Assembly: GCF_027594545.1 (NCBI RefSeq)
Contig: NZ_CP115160.1
Location: forward strand, 1,001,001 to 1,065,000
Direction of reading: 5' to 3'
DNA: 64,000 bases
From: Algoriphagus sp. TR-M9
GTDB taxonomy: Bacteria; Bacteroidota; Bacteroidia; Cytophagales; Cyclobacteriaceae
Part shown: positions 8,496 through 18,492 of the stretch, piece by piece
Layout of the letters: each line of letters begins with the position of its first letter
Position numbering within the stretch: the first letter of the stretch is position 1
Notes under the pieces: generated by a model
The model's database searches: none
Seen by the model: the letters and a program-made list of their open reading frames with translations, nothing else
Told to the model about the DNA's origin: nothing
Program-made: the position numbers and the translations under genes

Positions 8496-9878
8496 TTAGT
8501 ACACTATCGTATCCGTCGGCAAAGGAGGCAAGCTGAAATTCCCTGTTTCCAGGTAAAAGCTGAACTGAGCAGAACTTGCAGCATCGGCTGCTGGAGATTC
8601 GAAAGCAAATACTTTTTCCAGCATTGGATGGCCATCAAGCGTTGATAGTTTGTCTATAGTCACCTGCGTATTGTTGATGTAAAGCAGTTTTAGATTTTTG
8701 TTTTCTACTAGTTTTTCTAAGCCAGATCCGTCAATAGCAGTTTCGTTTAGTTTCAATACAGTCAAGTTTGGAAGGGTAGCAATCTGCTCTAAAATAGCAT
8801 CACTGATTGCTGTTCCGGTCAAGTCTAAGTACACAATTTGGTCTTTTGCCGATTGAAGCATTTGCCAATCGGAGTCAGAAAATCCTGGAAAATTAATGCA
8901 GCTAATCTTCAATAATGGAGAGTCCTTTTTTACTATTTCAGCAAAGAAACCTTCATCTCTGAGTTTGGAAATCGAATCCTGAGGAAGCTTTGCTACCTCA
9001 ACTACCGGGTAAAATGGGATCTCATTCTTTTTGAAAAATGGCTCTAGCAAACTAACGCTTATCTCGGTTTCTCCTAGCTTGGCGTTTTCCGGAGATCCAG
9101 ATTCTATCCAAGCTTTGATCAATTCAATCTCCTCTTTTCTGGGCTGTCGCTTATCCTTTGGTGGCATGTGATCATCATGGTCTTCCGGCAAAACCATACG
9201 AGCAAATAGCGCACTTTTCTCAGCATTTTCACCTTCTAAAATGGCCCCATCTTCACCGCCTTTATGGATTCCTTGGAAAGAACTCAGATCTAATTCTCCC
9301 TTAAGTTTATTCGGATTATGGCAGCTTTTACAGTTTTGATCCAAAATAGGTTGGATTGCTCCCGTGTAAAACTCCACTTCTTCCCAGTTATCTGCGGGAA
9401 GTTCAAGTGGTTCATTACCGCTGCTTTCCCCTCCCAAGAAGGATTGAAGCTCTGGAGGTAAGACCTCGGTGAAGTAATCCTCCCCATGAGTGATATTACC
9501 TCCAAGATGACCCGTAAGCGTTAAAATCACCAAAAGCAAAGCTCCCTTTATTTTTAATTTCGCAGGAGTGGAGGCGGAATTTTTCAGATGATACCAAAGT
9601 CCTAAAGAAAGGAGCGTGGTAAGAATTCCCAAGATCAAGTGGAACTTCACAGTGTCCCAACCATAGCCTTCTCCTTGGTATTGAAGAAAGCCACTTACGC
9701 TGGCAAAACCTGCTGAAATTCCACCAAGCAAAAATGCTAATTGGATTATGGGTGAATAGAGAGAATACTTCTTTCCAGCCCAAAAAATCAAAATTACTCC
9801 AAATACCACAAAGCCAATGGGCAAGTGAACCAAAATCGGGTGAAACCGCCCAAACAGGGGCAAAATAAAACTAATCAT
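8496..9878 (-). CDS. DUF2231 membrane protein with c-type cytochrome and leucine-rich repeat domains
   Basis: 460 residues in three parts. Residues 1-130 form a four-helix membrane domain with the DUF2231 signature RFHPILVHLPIG. About 175-260 is a planctomycete-type cytochrome c domain with one heme site CKSCH and a distal methionine candidate in DDHMPPKDKRQP. About 310-440 contains leucine-rich repeats (LTVLKLNETAIDGSGLEKL, LKLLYINNTQVTIDKLSTL). It probably passes electrons at the outer face of the inner membrane; partners are unknown. Its start overlaps the stop of the upstream gene by eight bases. It is the last gene of a four-gene operon. Confidence 0.85.
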   Translation of the reverse strand: MISFILPLFGRFHPILVHLPIGFVVFGVILIFWAGKKYSLYSPIIQLAFLLGGISAGFASVSGFLQYQGEGYGWDTVKFHLILGILTTLLSLGLWYHLKNSASTPAKLKIKGALLLVILTLTGHLGGNITHGEDYFTEVLPPELQSFLGGESSGNEPLELPADNWEEVEFYTGAIQPILDQNCKSCHNPNKLKGELDLSSFQGIHKGGEDGAILEGENAEKSALFARMVLPEDHDDHMPPKDKRQPRKEEIELIKAWIESGSPENAKLGETEISVSLLEPFFKKNEIPFYPVVEVAKLPQDSISKLRDEGFFAEIVKKDSPLLKISCINFPGFSDSDWQMLQSAKDQIVYLDLTGTAISDAILEQIATLPNLTVLKLNETAIDGSGLEKLVENKNLKLLYINNTQVTIDKLSTLDGHPMLEKVFAFESPAADAASSAQFSFYLETGNFSLPPLPTDTIVY

Positions 9879-10743
9879 TTCCGAAGCGGGCTTGAATGGC
9901 TTTCATGATAAATACATTGGCTTCCCATTGATCTGCGATGGGTACGTTAGAAAAGGGCACGGTAGGCAAGTAGGGTGGAGGTCCAAATTCTGTGGTGATC
10001 GTATAGACTTCCTGACCAGAATTCCGGATAATCTGCTCCCAAACATCCAAATGAGTATTTAATGCGGATTTCCATTCTGGAGCAGCTGGATTATTCACCT
10101 GAGGGCCTTCGGCAAAGCCAATCCGTGCATGAATATGATCCACACGAGGAATGATTTGCTGTAGCAAGGGATCTTTCAAACCAATCAATCGCTCATGAAC
10201 AACCATCCAGTGGCTGATGTCCAAATTCAAACGTAAATCAGGTGCGGCATTCACCATTTCCACAGTCAGCGGAACATTGAAGGAAAACCTGCTTCGGTGA
10301 GTTTCATGCACAATTGGAATTCCGGATGCTTTGCTCGCCTTGGTTGTCACATCGATAAACGCCTTATTTTGCTCCAATGTCCAGTAATCCGAACCCGTGT
10401 GCGAGTTGATTTTGACTGGATTCCATGCAATTATCTTTTGCAGATTTTCTTCATAGACCTTTAGGGCTTCTTCATAAGGAAGCCCCTTATTTGTTCCATG
10501 AAGGAAAATCACCTTCAAATCGTATTTTTCCAGCCCGGCTTTTAATTCTTTTTGGACGGTTTCATCGTATGGGAACCATGTTTCGATTCCATCATAACCA
10601 TTATTTTTAGTTCGTTTTAGGAATTCGTCCAAGGGAAGTTTATTCCCCCAGTCAGTTTGAAAAAATTGAAGTTGCGTCTGTGAGAAAACAGGGTGTAGCA
10701 TGAGGCTGAATAACACAGCGACCAAGGATATTCTTTTAAGCAT
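9871..10743 (-). CDS. Secreted sugar phosphate isomerase/epimerase-like TIM-barrel protein
   Basis: 290 residues with a signal peptide (ending FSQTQLQFF) and an AP-endonuclease-2/xylose-isomerase-like barrel. Visible family segments are NGYDGIETWFPYDE, KINSHTGSDYWTLEQ, IPIVHETHRSRFSFN, LNLDISHWMVVHERL and YTITTEFGPPPYLP, with His and Glu residues placed as metal ligands usually are. The export signal is unusual relative to cytosolic xylose isomerases but common among Bacteroidota paralogues. It sits seven bases after the DUF1501 gene and overlaps the cytochrome gene, implying a shared extracytoplasmic task, perhaps on an oxidised sugar. Confidence 0.83.
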   Translation of the reverse strand: MLKRISLVAVLFSLMLHPVFSQTQLQFFQTDWGNKLPLDEFLKRTKNNGYDGIETWFPYDETVQKELKAGLEKYDLKVIFLHGTNKGLPYEEALKVYEENLQKIIAWNPVKINSHTGSDYWTLEQNKAFIDVTTKASKASGIPIVHETHRSRFSFNVPLTVEMVNAAPDLRLNLDISHWMVVHERLIGLKDPLLQQIIPRVDHIHARIGFAEGPQVNNPAAPEWKSALNTHLDVWEQIIRNSGQEVYTITTEFGPPPYLPTVPFSNVPIADQWEANVFIMKAIQARFGND

Positions 10744-10750
10744 GGAAAAT

Positions 10751-12256
10751 CTAAGCTAGTATTTTATTGATTAATTCACCTTCCACATCAGTCAAGCGGA
10801 ATGGTCGGCCCTGGAAATCATAGGTGAATTTCTCATGGTCAAAACCCATCAAATGCAGAATGGTAGCATGAATATCATGAACAGAAACCTTCTCCTCAAC
10901 TCCTGAAAATCCAAAATCATCTGTGATCCCGTAGCTCACCCCTGGCTTGATGCCACCGCCTGCCATCCACATGGTGAATGCATCCACGTGGTGATCTCTA
11001 CCCAAAAATCCTTGAGTTTTGCCACCTCTATTTTCCTGCATAGGAGTTCTTCCAAATTCACCTCCCCAGACAACCAGCGTATCCTCAAGCATTCCTCTTT
11101 GCTTCAAATCCAGAAGCAAAGCTGAAATCGGCCTGTCTATTTCCCGGCATTTATTCCGAAGTCCCATATCGATGGAGCCATCGTGATCTGTTCCATGCGA
11201 ATCCCATCCCCAGTCGTATAGCTGAACAAATCTTACTCCTTTTTCCACCATTTTTCTAGCCAAAAGGCAGTTGTTTGCGAAGGATTCTGCGCCGGGCTTG
11301 GTGCCGTATAGTTTATGGATAGATTCAGGTTCATCATTGATGTCCATCACCTCGGGTACCTCAATCTGCATTCTATAAGCCATCTCGTATTGATTGATTC
11401 TTGCCAGAATCTCAGGATCTCCGTAAGTGTTAAATTCTTCCTGATTCACCGCATTGATTGCCTCAATGACGTTTTTCTTCAGATTTCTGCTCATTCCTTC
11501 CGGATCATCCAGGTACAATACGGGATCTCCTTTGGATCTACATTGTACACCTTGATAGACAGAAGGCAAAAATCCTGAGCCCCACACACTTTTGCCTGCA
11601 TCAGGAGTTTTTCCACCGGAAGTAAGCACGACAAAGCCAGGGAGATTCTGATTTTCAGTACCCAGACCGTAAGTGACCCAGCTTCCCAAACTCGGTCTGC
11701 CAAGTCTTGCACTGCCAGTTTGCATGAAAAGCTGCGCTGGACCATGATTGAATTGATCTGTATGAACTGCCTTTATGAAAGAAACGTCATCAGCAAGTTT
11801 GGAAAAATGCGGCAGGTAATCGGAGATCCAGGCACCAGATTGTCCATGCTGAGCGAAATTTGCCTGTGGGCCAAGAATGTTAGGAGTTCCTTGGATAAAG
11901 GCGAATTTCCGACCTTCCAGCAGTGACTCAGGGCATGGCTGATTATGGTATTTTACGAGTTCTGGTTTGTAATCAAAAAGCTCCAGTTGCGAAGGTGCTC
12001 CTGCCATGTGGAGGTATATGATTGACTTTGCCTTAGCTCCGAATGGAGGAGGCAGGGGAGACAGTGGATTCAAATCCCTGTCAGTAAGATTGAGCCCTTT
12101 GCTAGCGGTGGCTGAGCCCGAATCACAACCAAACATCAAGGGAGCCAAAGCTAGCCCACCTACTTTGGAAACGCAATCCATCAGGAAGTGCCTTCTAGTT
12201 TGTTTGGAAAGCTTTTGCTGCGCAAACTCAGCGAGCATTTTGTCTAGGCTTTTCAT
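10751..12256 (-). CDS. DUF1501 family protein with Tat-like signal
   Basis: 501 residues. The N-terminus has a twin-arginine-type signal (SKQTRRHFLMDCVSKVGGLALAPLMFGC), possibly with a lipobox Cys. The remainder follows the DUF1501 pattern, which belongs to the alkaline phosphatase/sulfatase-like superfamily: SIIYLHMAGAPSQLELFDYKP, RFVQLYDWGWDSHGTDHDG, VVWGGEFGRTPMQENRGG and GRDHHVDAFTMWMAGGG. DUF1501 proteins are almost always found with DUF1549/DUF1553 proteins and are exported; no reaction is established. It is the second gene of the operon that starts at 15088. Confidence 0.9.
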   Translation of the reverse strand: MKSLDKMLAEFAQQKLSKQTRRHFLMDCVSKVGGLALAPLMFGCDSGSATASKGLNLTDRDLNPLSPLPPPFGAKAKSIIYLHMAGAPSQLELFDYKPELVKYHNQPCPESLLEGRKFAFIQGTPNILGPQANFAQHGQSGAWISDYLPHFSKLADDVSFIKAVHTDQFNHGPAQLFMQTGSARLGRPSLGSWVTYGLGTENQNLPGFVVLTSGGKTPDAGKSVWGSGFLPSVYQGVQCRSKGDPVLYLDDPEGMSRNLKKNVIEAINAVNQEEFNTYGDPEILARINQYEMAYRMQIEVPEVMDINDEPESIHKLYGTKPGAESFANNCLLARKMVEKGVRFVQLYDWGWDSHGTDHDGSIDMGLRNKCREIDRPISALLLDLKQRGMLEDTLVVWGGEFGRTPMQENRGGKTQGFLGRDHHVDAFTMWMAGGGIKPGVSYGITDDFGFSGVEEKVSVHDIHATILHLMGFDHEKFTYDFQGRPFRLTDVEGELINKILA

Positions 12257-12349
12257 CTGATTATGATTTTATTTTTAAAGGCCAGATGGAATCTTGCATT
12301 TTCATTCTTCATCCAGTTAGTTGACGATTTACTCTTGCTCGATTTCATA

Positions 12350-15088
12350 TCAGGGTTTAGTTATAAATTCATCCAAATTAAGCATGGCGTTTGCCACAAC
12401 TGTCATGGCGGCTTGCTTTGAGGTTATTTTTTGATCTTCCCAGCCAAAGAAAGATTCAAGTTCTTCAGGGTTCTTTTGGTACTGAGCTAAAGCTTCCTCA
12501 TGCAATGTTTCCAGCGCAGCTAGCTTGGGTTCAGAGATCGGTGTTAAAATCATTTTTTCATAGCCATAGCTGATCGCTTTCTCAGGATTGGAACCTCCAT
12601 TTGCCAGCATATCTTCAGAGAGATGAAAGGCAGCTTCAAGGTAAACAGGGTCGTTTAATGTGACTAAAGCCTGAAGAGGTGTATTGGTTACCAATCTTCT
12701 GCTGAGACAGACTTCCCGACTTCCTGCGTCAAAAGAAAGGAAAGAGGGATATGGGCTGGTTCTTTTTAGAAAAGTATAGACACCTCGACGGTGGGCATCC
12801 TCACCTTGACTTTCTGTCCATGTGCCACCGTTATAAACCGTTTGCCAGATGCCATCTGGTTGAGCAGGCATTACTCCTGGTCCATACATTTTGTCACTCA
12901 ACAAACCTGAAACTGCTAATGCTTGATCCCGAATTTGCTCCGCACTCAATCTGAACCTTGGACCCCGTGCATACCATTTGTTTTGTGGGTCTTTGGTGTA
13001 AAGCTCTGGAGACACTACTGACGATTGCTTGTAGGTTTTGGAAGTTACGATTTCACGGATCAGGCTTTTGATGCTCCATTCGTAATCATTCATGGTTTTC
13101 CAAGCCAAGTAATCCAATAACTCTGGATGCGAAGGAGGGTCAGATTGTGTTCCCATGTCTTCTAGCGTACTCACAATTCCTCTCCCCATAAGCTGATCCC
13201 AAACACGGTTGACAAGTGTTCTTGACGTTAATGGATTTTCTTTGTCCGTAAGCCAGTAAGCAAAGCCAAGTCTGTTTTGTGGCCATTCCGGTTTCCAGGG
13301 ATTGAGTTCTTTTGGAGTTTCGGGCTGGACTTTGTCTCCTAGCATCATCCAATTTCCCCGTTCGAAAACTCGGGTTTCCCGGGCCATATAGGCCGGGTTT
13401 TCAATCATAATCGGAAGCTTTGTACCTCCGAAATTCAGGATTTCTTCCCAGCTCTTTTGTATAGCTGCATAACCAGGTTTGTCCTCGCCTTTCAGTTTGG
13501 GTACGAAGGCAAACCATATAAATCTAGCTGCAGTTTGGTCTGGTTTTGAGTTGGGGTTTTTGATTTCTAGATACAGATCAATATTCCCTTGAACTGGTTT
13601 GAAAGGAATAGGACGGATGATTGTCCCGGTTTTATCAATTGGAAAGGATGCAAGTAGCTCTCCTTCAGGGCCGCCATTTCGAATAGTCATTTTGCTACCA
13701 TCAAGACCAGCAGAGTATTCCATCAGCAACTGATCGGAACCTTGGGTATTTATATTTCTCAGATAAGCAGAACCATTACCTTCTATCCCTAACCATTTAC
13801 TATCCAAAAGGGTAGCGTTAACGAAATCCACCGCGCTATGCGAAGGGTATTTGGGCTCCAGGAAAGTCATGAAGTCTTCCTTTGCTTCAGCTGCTTGTAC
13901 TCCTTCGTTTTCTTTGACCCAAGCTGTGATGGATTCGATTTTCGTTTTTTCCTCTGGTGAATAAAAGCGAAGTCTAGGCTCCTCGTCATTGGTGTCCTCG
14001 TCCCGGGTGTTATTGAAAAATGCAGCTGACTGATAAAATTCTTCATGTCTGATCGGATCGTAGGTATGACTATGGCACTGTACGCAAGCCATGGTGGTAC
14101 TTTGCCATACTTCGTAGGTGGTGCTGACTCTATCAAGGACTGCCGCTACACGGAATTCCTCGTCTTGTGTACCACCTTCATCGTTGTTCATGGTATTGCG
14201 ATGAAAAGCTGTAGCTGTTAGTTGATCCTCGGTAGGATCTGGAAGTAAATCTCCAGCAAGTTGCTCTATAGTGAATTCATCGTAAGGCTTGTCAGCATTG
14301 AATGCTCGGATTACCCAGTCACGATATGGCCACATGGTTCGGTTAGGGTCTCGCTCATAGCCTTTGGTATCGGCATATCTCGCCATGTCCAGCCACCAAG
14401 TCGCCCATTTTTCCCCATAAGTGGGTGCAGCCAGCATTTTGTCTATTGCCTCTTCATAGGTAATATCCTTGGCGGAATAAGCTTCTATGATTTCCGGACT
14501 AGGAGGCAGACCGGTAATGTCTAGCGCAGCTCTTCGAAGCAATTTCAAGGAATTTTCCTCTGGAGAAAAATTTAACTCCATTTCTTCCAGCTTTTTGCCT
14601 ACAAAAAAATCAATGGAAATGGACGATTCAGCGTCCTCATCTGGATAAAGTCCAGCGGTAAGTTTAGTATCGATTTCCTCAGGTTTTTGAACGGCCTGGT
14701 AGGCCCAGTGCTTACCCCATTTGGCTCCCTGCTTGATCCAGGTCTTCAAAAGTTCTATTTCATCCTGTGATAGGGGTTCCTTTTCATAGGGCATCCTCAA
14801 TTCAGGGTCAGATGAAGTCAGGCGCTTAATTAGCTCACTACCATTAGGATCTCCGGGAATAATGGCCGCATGTCCTGATTCCGTAGTGGCAAAGGCTTCT
14901 TCTTCAAAAAGTACCGAAAAGCCACCGCTTTTTTTTACACCACCGTGGCAGGTAATGCAATTCTTGTTTAGGATGGGTTTGATTTCGGTACTGAAGTCAA
15001 CTTCTCTTTCATTTCCAAAAAAGAAAAAGCCGGCTATGGTAATAAGAACTGCAACCGTAAGAAAAAGAGTGATTTTTAGCTTGTTCAT
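12350..15088 (-). CDS. PSCyt1-DUF1549-DUF1553 c-type cytochrome protein
   Basis: 912 residues, first gene of the operon. A signal/anchor helix (residues 1-24) precedes a planctomycete-type cytochrome domain with heme site CITCHGG near residue 42 and a possible ligand in LRMPYEKEPLS. Next comes DUF1549, containing the conserved ATWWLDMARYADTKGYERD and a second CxxCH in ACVQCHSHTYDPIRHEEF. DUF1553 follows, with NPLTSRTLVNRVWDQLMGRGIV, SYKQSS-type and SREVCLSRRLVTNTPLQALVTLND blocks. These proteins abound in Planctomycetes and polysaccharide-using Bacteroidota; oxidation of an external substrate is suspected but unproven. Confidence 0.92.
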   Translation of the reverse strand: MNKLKITLFLTVAVLITIAGFFFFGNEREVDFSTEIKPILNKNCITCHGGVKKSGGFSVLFEEEAFATTESGHAAIIPGDPNGSELIKRLTSSDPELRMPYEKEPLSQDEIELLKTWIKQGAKWGKHWAYQAVQKPEEIDTKLTAGLYPDEDAESSISIDFFVGKKLEEMELNFSPEENSLKLLRRAALDITGLPPSPEIIEAYSAKDITYEEAIDKMLAAPTYGEKWATWWLDMARYADTKGYERDPNRTMWPYRDWVIRAFNADKPYDEFTIEQLAGDLLPDPTEDQLTATAFHRNTMNNDEGGTQDEEFRVAAVLDRVSTTYEVWQSTTMACVQCHSHTYDPIRHEEFYQSAAFFNNTRDEDTNDEEPRLRFYSPEEKTKIESITAWVKENEGVQAAEAKEDFMTFLEPKYPSHSAVDFVNATLLDSKWLGIEGNGSAYLRNINTQGSDQLLMEYSAGLDGSKMTIRNGGPEGELLASFPIDKTGTIIRPIPFKPVQGNIDLYLEIKNPNSKPDQTAARFIWFAFVPKLKGEDKPGYAAIQKSWEEILNFGGTKLPIMIENPAYMARETRVFERGNWMMLGDKVQPETPKELNPWKPEWPQNRLGFAYWLTDKENPLTSRTLVNRVWDQLMGRGIVSTLEDMGTQSDPPSHPELLDYLAWKTMNDYEWSIKSLIREIVTSKTYKQSSVVSPELYTKDPQNKWYARGPRFRLSAEQIRDQALAVSGLLSDKMYGPGVMPAQPDGIWQTVYNGGTWTESQGEDAHRRGVYTFLKRTSPYPSFLSFDAGSREVCLSRRLVTNTPLQALVTLNDPVYLEAAFHLSEDMLANGGSNPEKAISYGYEKMILTPISEPKLAALETLHEEALAQYQKNPEELESFFGWEDQKITSKQAAMTVVANAMLNLDEFITKP

Positions 15089-15297
15089 TTGGATAGTAAT
15101 GAATCCTTAAAGTAATGAATAATTGATTGTTTAAAAAGATATCAATCGGATATTAGTGCATAAGGACTAATGATGGCGAAATAGGCGCAAATAGTAATGA
15201 ATTTGAAAAATATCATCTACCAGTTGATTTGGCTCAATAGCGGCAGAAAGAGGGTGGCATTGAACCCTGACCTTTGTGTGCTTCTCTTTGCACACAG

Positions 15298-15337
15298 TGT
15301 AAAAACAAACACCCTGCTTTAGCGGGAGCAGGGTGTT
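15298..15337 (-). terminator. Terminator of tdh
   Basis: AACACCCTGCT and AGCAGGGTGTT form an 11-base-pair stem, followed on the minus strand by TGTTTTTAC. A second small hairpin, TGTGTGC / GCACACA, lies just beyond it at about 15275-15296. Confidence 0.85.
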
Positions 15338-15341
15338 GGGA

Positions 15342-16289
15342 TTAGAATTTATAGTTTGGGAGATTCTCCAAAATATCCTTGGTCATGGCGTCCAGGTCAT
15401 AGTCGTGCTGCCAAGCCCAATCTTTCCTGGCACAGGAATCGTCTATGCTATCTGGCCAGCTATCTGCAATAGCTTGTCTGAAATCAGGGTTGTATTCGAT
15501 TTTGAAGTCTGGAATATGTTTTAGAATGCTTTCATAACTCTCCTTAGGAGTGAAATTCATCGCAGCCAAGTTATAGCTAGATCGGATTTTCACGGATTCC
15601 CGTGGGGCATTCATTAGATCTAAGGTAGCTTTGATCGCATCAGGCATATACATCATCGGAAGGGAACTGTCTTCGCGTAGGAAGCAATTGAATTTTTCTC
15701 CAGCTAAAGCCTTGTGGTAAATGTCAACAGCGTAATCTGTAGTGCCGCCACCAGGAAGGGATTTGTACCCAATCAATCCAGGGTAACGCAGACTTCTGAC
15801 GTCCACATTGAATTTCTGGAAATAGTATTCACACCATCTTTCGCCTGCCTGCTTCGAAATACCATAGATGGTATTCGGCTCTTTGACGCAGTATTGAGGA
15901 GTATTGATTTTTGGAGTATTTGGTCCAAAGACCGCAATGGATGATGGCCAATAAACTTTGTTAAGGTTGAATTCTTTGGCTAGCTCAAGGACAAGAAGTA
16001 AACTTTCCATGTTTAGTTCCCAAGCGAATAGCGGTTTTTTCTCACCCACAGCTGATAGAACTGCCGCTAAATGATAAATCTGAGTGATCTTTTCGTTTTT
16101 CACCAAGTTTCTCAGACCAGCTTTGTCCATCACATCGAGGACTTGAAATCGGCAAAAGTCGAATTTTGATTTTGCTGCTTCGTTGAGATCTGTGGCAATT
16201 ACTTGTTCTGCTCCAAATTGATCTGCCAGAGACTTAGTGAGTTCCGAACCCAATTGCCCTGCGGCGCCTATTACCAGGATTTTTTCCAT
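15342..16289 (-). CDS. tdh: L-threonine 3-dehydrogenase, short-chain (epimerase-like) type
   Basis: 315 residues of the extended SDR fold. The NAD site is VIGAAGQLGSELTKSL near the N-terminus, and the catalytic pair lies in the Y-x3-K segment NTIYGISKQAGERW, with the upstream serine in YWPSSIAVFGP. The GYKSLPGGGTTDYAVD and REDSSLPMMYMPDAI segments are characteristic of the NAD-dependent bacterial threonine dehydrogenase, distinct from the zinc-dependent Tdh of Escherichia coli. Divergent kbl encodes the next enzyme, which strongly supports the call: threonine to 2-amino-3-oxobutyrate to glycine plus acetyl-CoA. Confidence 0.92.
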   Translation of the reverse strand: MEKILVIGAAGQLGSELTKSLADQFGAEQVIATDLNEAAKSKFDFCRFQVLDVMDKAGLRNLVKNEKITQIYHLAAVLSAVGEKKPLFAWELNMESLLLVLELAKEFNLNKVYWPSSIAVFGPNTPKINTPQYCVKEPNTIYGISKQAGERWCEYYFQKFNVDVRSLRYPGLIGYKSLPGGGTTDYAVDIYHKALAGEKFNCFLREDSSLPMMYMPDAIKATLDLMNAPRESVKIRSSYNLAAMNFTPKESYESILKHIPDFKIEYNPDFRQAIADSWPDSIDDSCARKDWAWQHDYDLDAMTKDILENLPNYKF

Positions 16290-16357
16290 TTATTTTTCTT
16301 TCAAAATCTACCTAAAGCTGAGCTCTGGGTTTTTGTTTATATTTGGGTTTGCGACTG

Positions 16358-16365
16358 CAAAAGTA
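16358..16365 (-). promoter_or_regulatory. -7 element of the tdh promoter
   Basis: TACTTTTG on the minus strand matches TAnnTTTG. The predicted leader before the tdh ATG is about 65 nt. It lies in the 154-base space shared with divergent kbl. Confidence 0.5.
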
Positions 16366-16443
16366 AGAAAAAACTGCTTCCAGAGCAGGGTTTTGACTAA
16401 AGGAATCATTCGTTTTTGAACAACACAAAATCAACTAGCTATC

Positions 16444-17640
16444 ATGTACGATCAGTTCAGACCCAAATTACAAGAGGAATTAAATGGAATAGAAGAAGCC
16501 GGCCTTTTCAAAAAAGAGCGTGTTATCACCTCACCACAATCAGCAGAAATCACCATCGCCGGTGGACAGAAAGTTTTGAATTTTTGTGCGAACAATTACC
16601 TGGGACTTTCCTCTCATCCAAAAGTAATCGATGCGGCGAAAGCAGCGATTGACTCGCATGGTTTTGGGATGTCATCGGTACGTTTTATTTGTGGCACGCA
16701 GGATATTCATAAAGAGTTGGAGAAAAAAATATCTGAATTCTTGGGCACCGAAGACACCATACTTTATGCTGCGGCTTTTGATGCAAACGGAGGGGTTTTT
16801 GAACCACTTCTTGGGCCAGAAGATGCAATTATCTCGGATGCGTTGAATCATGCATCTATCATTGATGGGGTTCGTCTTTGTAAGGCAATGCGTTTCAGAT
16901 ACCAGCATAATGATATGGCTGATCTGGAAACTCAGCTGAAGGATGCTATTGCTAAAGGTGCTAAGCAAAAAATCATCGTAACCGATGGAGTTTTCTCCAT
17001 GGACGGGACCATTGCACAATTAGATAAGATTGTGGAATTGGCGGAGAAATATGAAGCACTAGTGATGACTGACGAATGTCACTCCACAGGTTTCATGGGT
17101 AAAACTGGCCGTGGTGTACACGAGCATTGTGGTGTAATGGGCAAGATTGACATTATCACTGGTACGCTAGGAAAAGCCCTTGGGGGTGCGTCCGGAGGAT
17201 TTACTTCCGGAAGAAAAGAGATTGTAGAATTACTTCGCCAGCGTTCCAGACCATATTTGTTCTCAAATACTTTAGCACCATCGATCACAGGTGCTTCGAT
17301 AGCTGTATTTGATTTGCTTTCTGAGACTACCGAGTTGAGGGATAAATTGGAGGAAAACACCAAGTATTTCCGAGAGAAAATGACCGCTGCAGGATTTGAT
17401 ATCAAGCCAGGCGAGCATGCCATTGTTCCGATCATGCTGTATGATGCAGTGCTATCCCAGAAAATGGCGGAAAAGTTACTGGAAAAAGGTGTCTATGTAA
17501 TTGGATTCTATTATCCGGTAGTTCCCAAAGGCCAGGCGAGAATCCGTGTTCAGATCTCGGCAGGTCATGACAAAGCGCATTTGGATCAGGCAATTGAAGC
17601 TTTCACTGAAGTGGGTAAGGAATTGGGAGTGATTGAGTAA
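16444..17640 (+). CDS. kbl: Glycine C-acetyltransferase (2-amino-3-ketobutyrate CoA ligase)
   Basis: 398-residue alpha-oxoamine synthase that cleaves 2-amino-3-oxobutyrate with CoA to glycine and acetyl-CoA using PLP. It shows the family blocks [58 protein letters not shown] and the PLP lysine at about K244 in [13 protein letters not shown]. Length is normal. The related serine palmitoyltransferase and KAPA synthase differ in neighbours; pairing with tdh makes the threonine route most likely. Confidence 0.95.
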   Translation: MYDQFRPKLQEELNGIEEAGLFKKERVITSPQSAEITIAGGQKVLNFCANNYLGLSSHPKVIDAAKAAIDSHGFGMSSVRFICGTQDIHKELEKKISEFLGTEDTILYAAAFDANGGVFEPLLGPEDAIISDALNHASIIDGVRLCKAMRFRYQHNDMADLETQLKDAIAKGAKQKIIVTDGVFSMDGTIAQLDKIVELAEKYEALVMTDECHSTGFMGKTGRGVHEHCGVMGKIDIITGTLGKALGGASGGFTSGRKEIVELLRQRSRPYLFSNTLAPSITGASIAVFDLLSETTELRDKLEENTKYFREKMTAAGFDIKPGEHAIVPIMLYDAVLSQKMAEKLLEKGVYVIGFYYPVVPKGQARIRVQISAGHDKAHLDQAIEAFTEVGKELGVIE

Positions 17641-17702
17641 AATAGTTTATCGGAAGGAAGACTGATATTACTTGGATGTCCGATTTTAGGTGTCCGACGC
17701 AG

Positions 17703-17739
17703 AAAAGCCGGGTTTCTATTCTAGATTCCCGGCTTTTTT
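17703..17739. terminator. Bidirectional terminator between kbl and the DUF5715 gene
   Basis: AAAAGCCGGG (17703-17712) pairs with CCCGGCTTTT (17728-17737) and has T tracts on both sides, serving two convergent genes. Confidence 0.85.
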
Positions 17740-17769
17740 AATATTGTGTTTGAAAATAAATCTTAAGAT

Positions 17770-18492
17770 TTATCGTACAGTTACATGGTAGCAGCTTTGC
17801 TTTCTTTCTTTAATGAAGAAGATTTTGCCTGCTTTTTCAAACTCTTTGAGGATTTTCTCAAGCTTCTTTTGATTCTTTCGGTTCCAGCTTTTCTTTCCAT
17901 TAAATCTAATGTAAGAAATGTCAAAAGATACTCCATAGGAGTGGGAGCTGACACCGGAAGTAGCATTTCTATTTCTCTTTCTTAGGCTTTTTTGTTGCGC
18001 TGGGGTTCGGGTCACTGAAGTCAAGGTGAAAAAGCTTTCTTTTTCGGTTAAGGTTTGGAACGCTACTCCGAGTTCTTCCAAGACAGTTTTGGAGTAGGGC
18101 GTGATGTAGGGGTGACTATGCGTGAGACGCATCACTTCATATCCGTTGCCTTTGCTGATGTGTACCAGTTTTTCTTCCTCTATAAGATTATTGAAATGCT
18201 CATCACTTTCTATCAGACCTATTCCATTATGCTCTGCAGCAAATAGGTGTTTATCATATTCCTTTGTGATCAGATTTTCCGGTACGGGAGGGATGACTCT
18301 AGGTTCTGGTTTTTCTACCTTTATAGGTTCAGGTTGTTCTGGTTTCTCCAGCGGATTTGAGGTGCTTAGCAAAGCGTTGTAAGTTTCTTTTAATTGCTGC
18401 TTCAATTCTGGGATGTAAGCTTGAGCAGCGAATGCACCCGCCGAGAAAAGTACGAAAATAGCGACAAAGTGAAATAAAGAAGGTTTCTTCAT
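17770..18492 (-). CDS. DUF5715-like secreted protein, possible D,D-carboxypeptidase-related fold
   Basis: 240 residues. A signal peptide/anchor (residues 1-25) is followed by a proline-rich linker (EKPEQPEPIKVEKPEPRVIPP) that could span the periplasm. The C-terminal 150 residues contain LTSVTRTPAQQKSLRKRN, SHSYGVSFDISYIRF and a late His in SCYHVTVR. The SHxxGxxFDIS plus terminal His pattern resembles the zinc ligands of M15-type peptidoglycan peptidases, as in the DUF5715 family. Hydrolytic activity is inferred only. Confidence 0.72.
   Translation of the reverse strand: MKKPSLFHFVAIFVLFSAGAFAAQAYIPELKQQLKETYNALLSTSNPLEKPEQPEPIKVEKPEPRVIPPVPENLITKEYDKHLFAAEHNGIGLIESDEHFNNLIEEEKLVHISKGNGYEVMRLTHSHPYITPYSKTVLEELGVAFQTLTEKESFFTLTSVTRTPAQQKSLRKRNRNATSGVSSHSYGVSFDISYIRFNGKKSWNRKNQKKLEKILKEFEKAGKIFFIKERKQSCYHVTVR

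Noticed and set aside
15189..15341. tRNA or small RNA gene downstream of tdh
   Set aside because: Two stem-loops are present, but they do not fold as a cloverleaf; the second is the tdh terminator.
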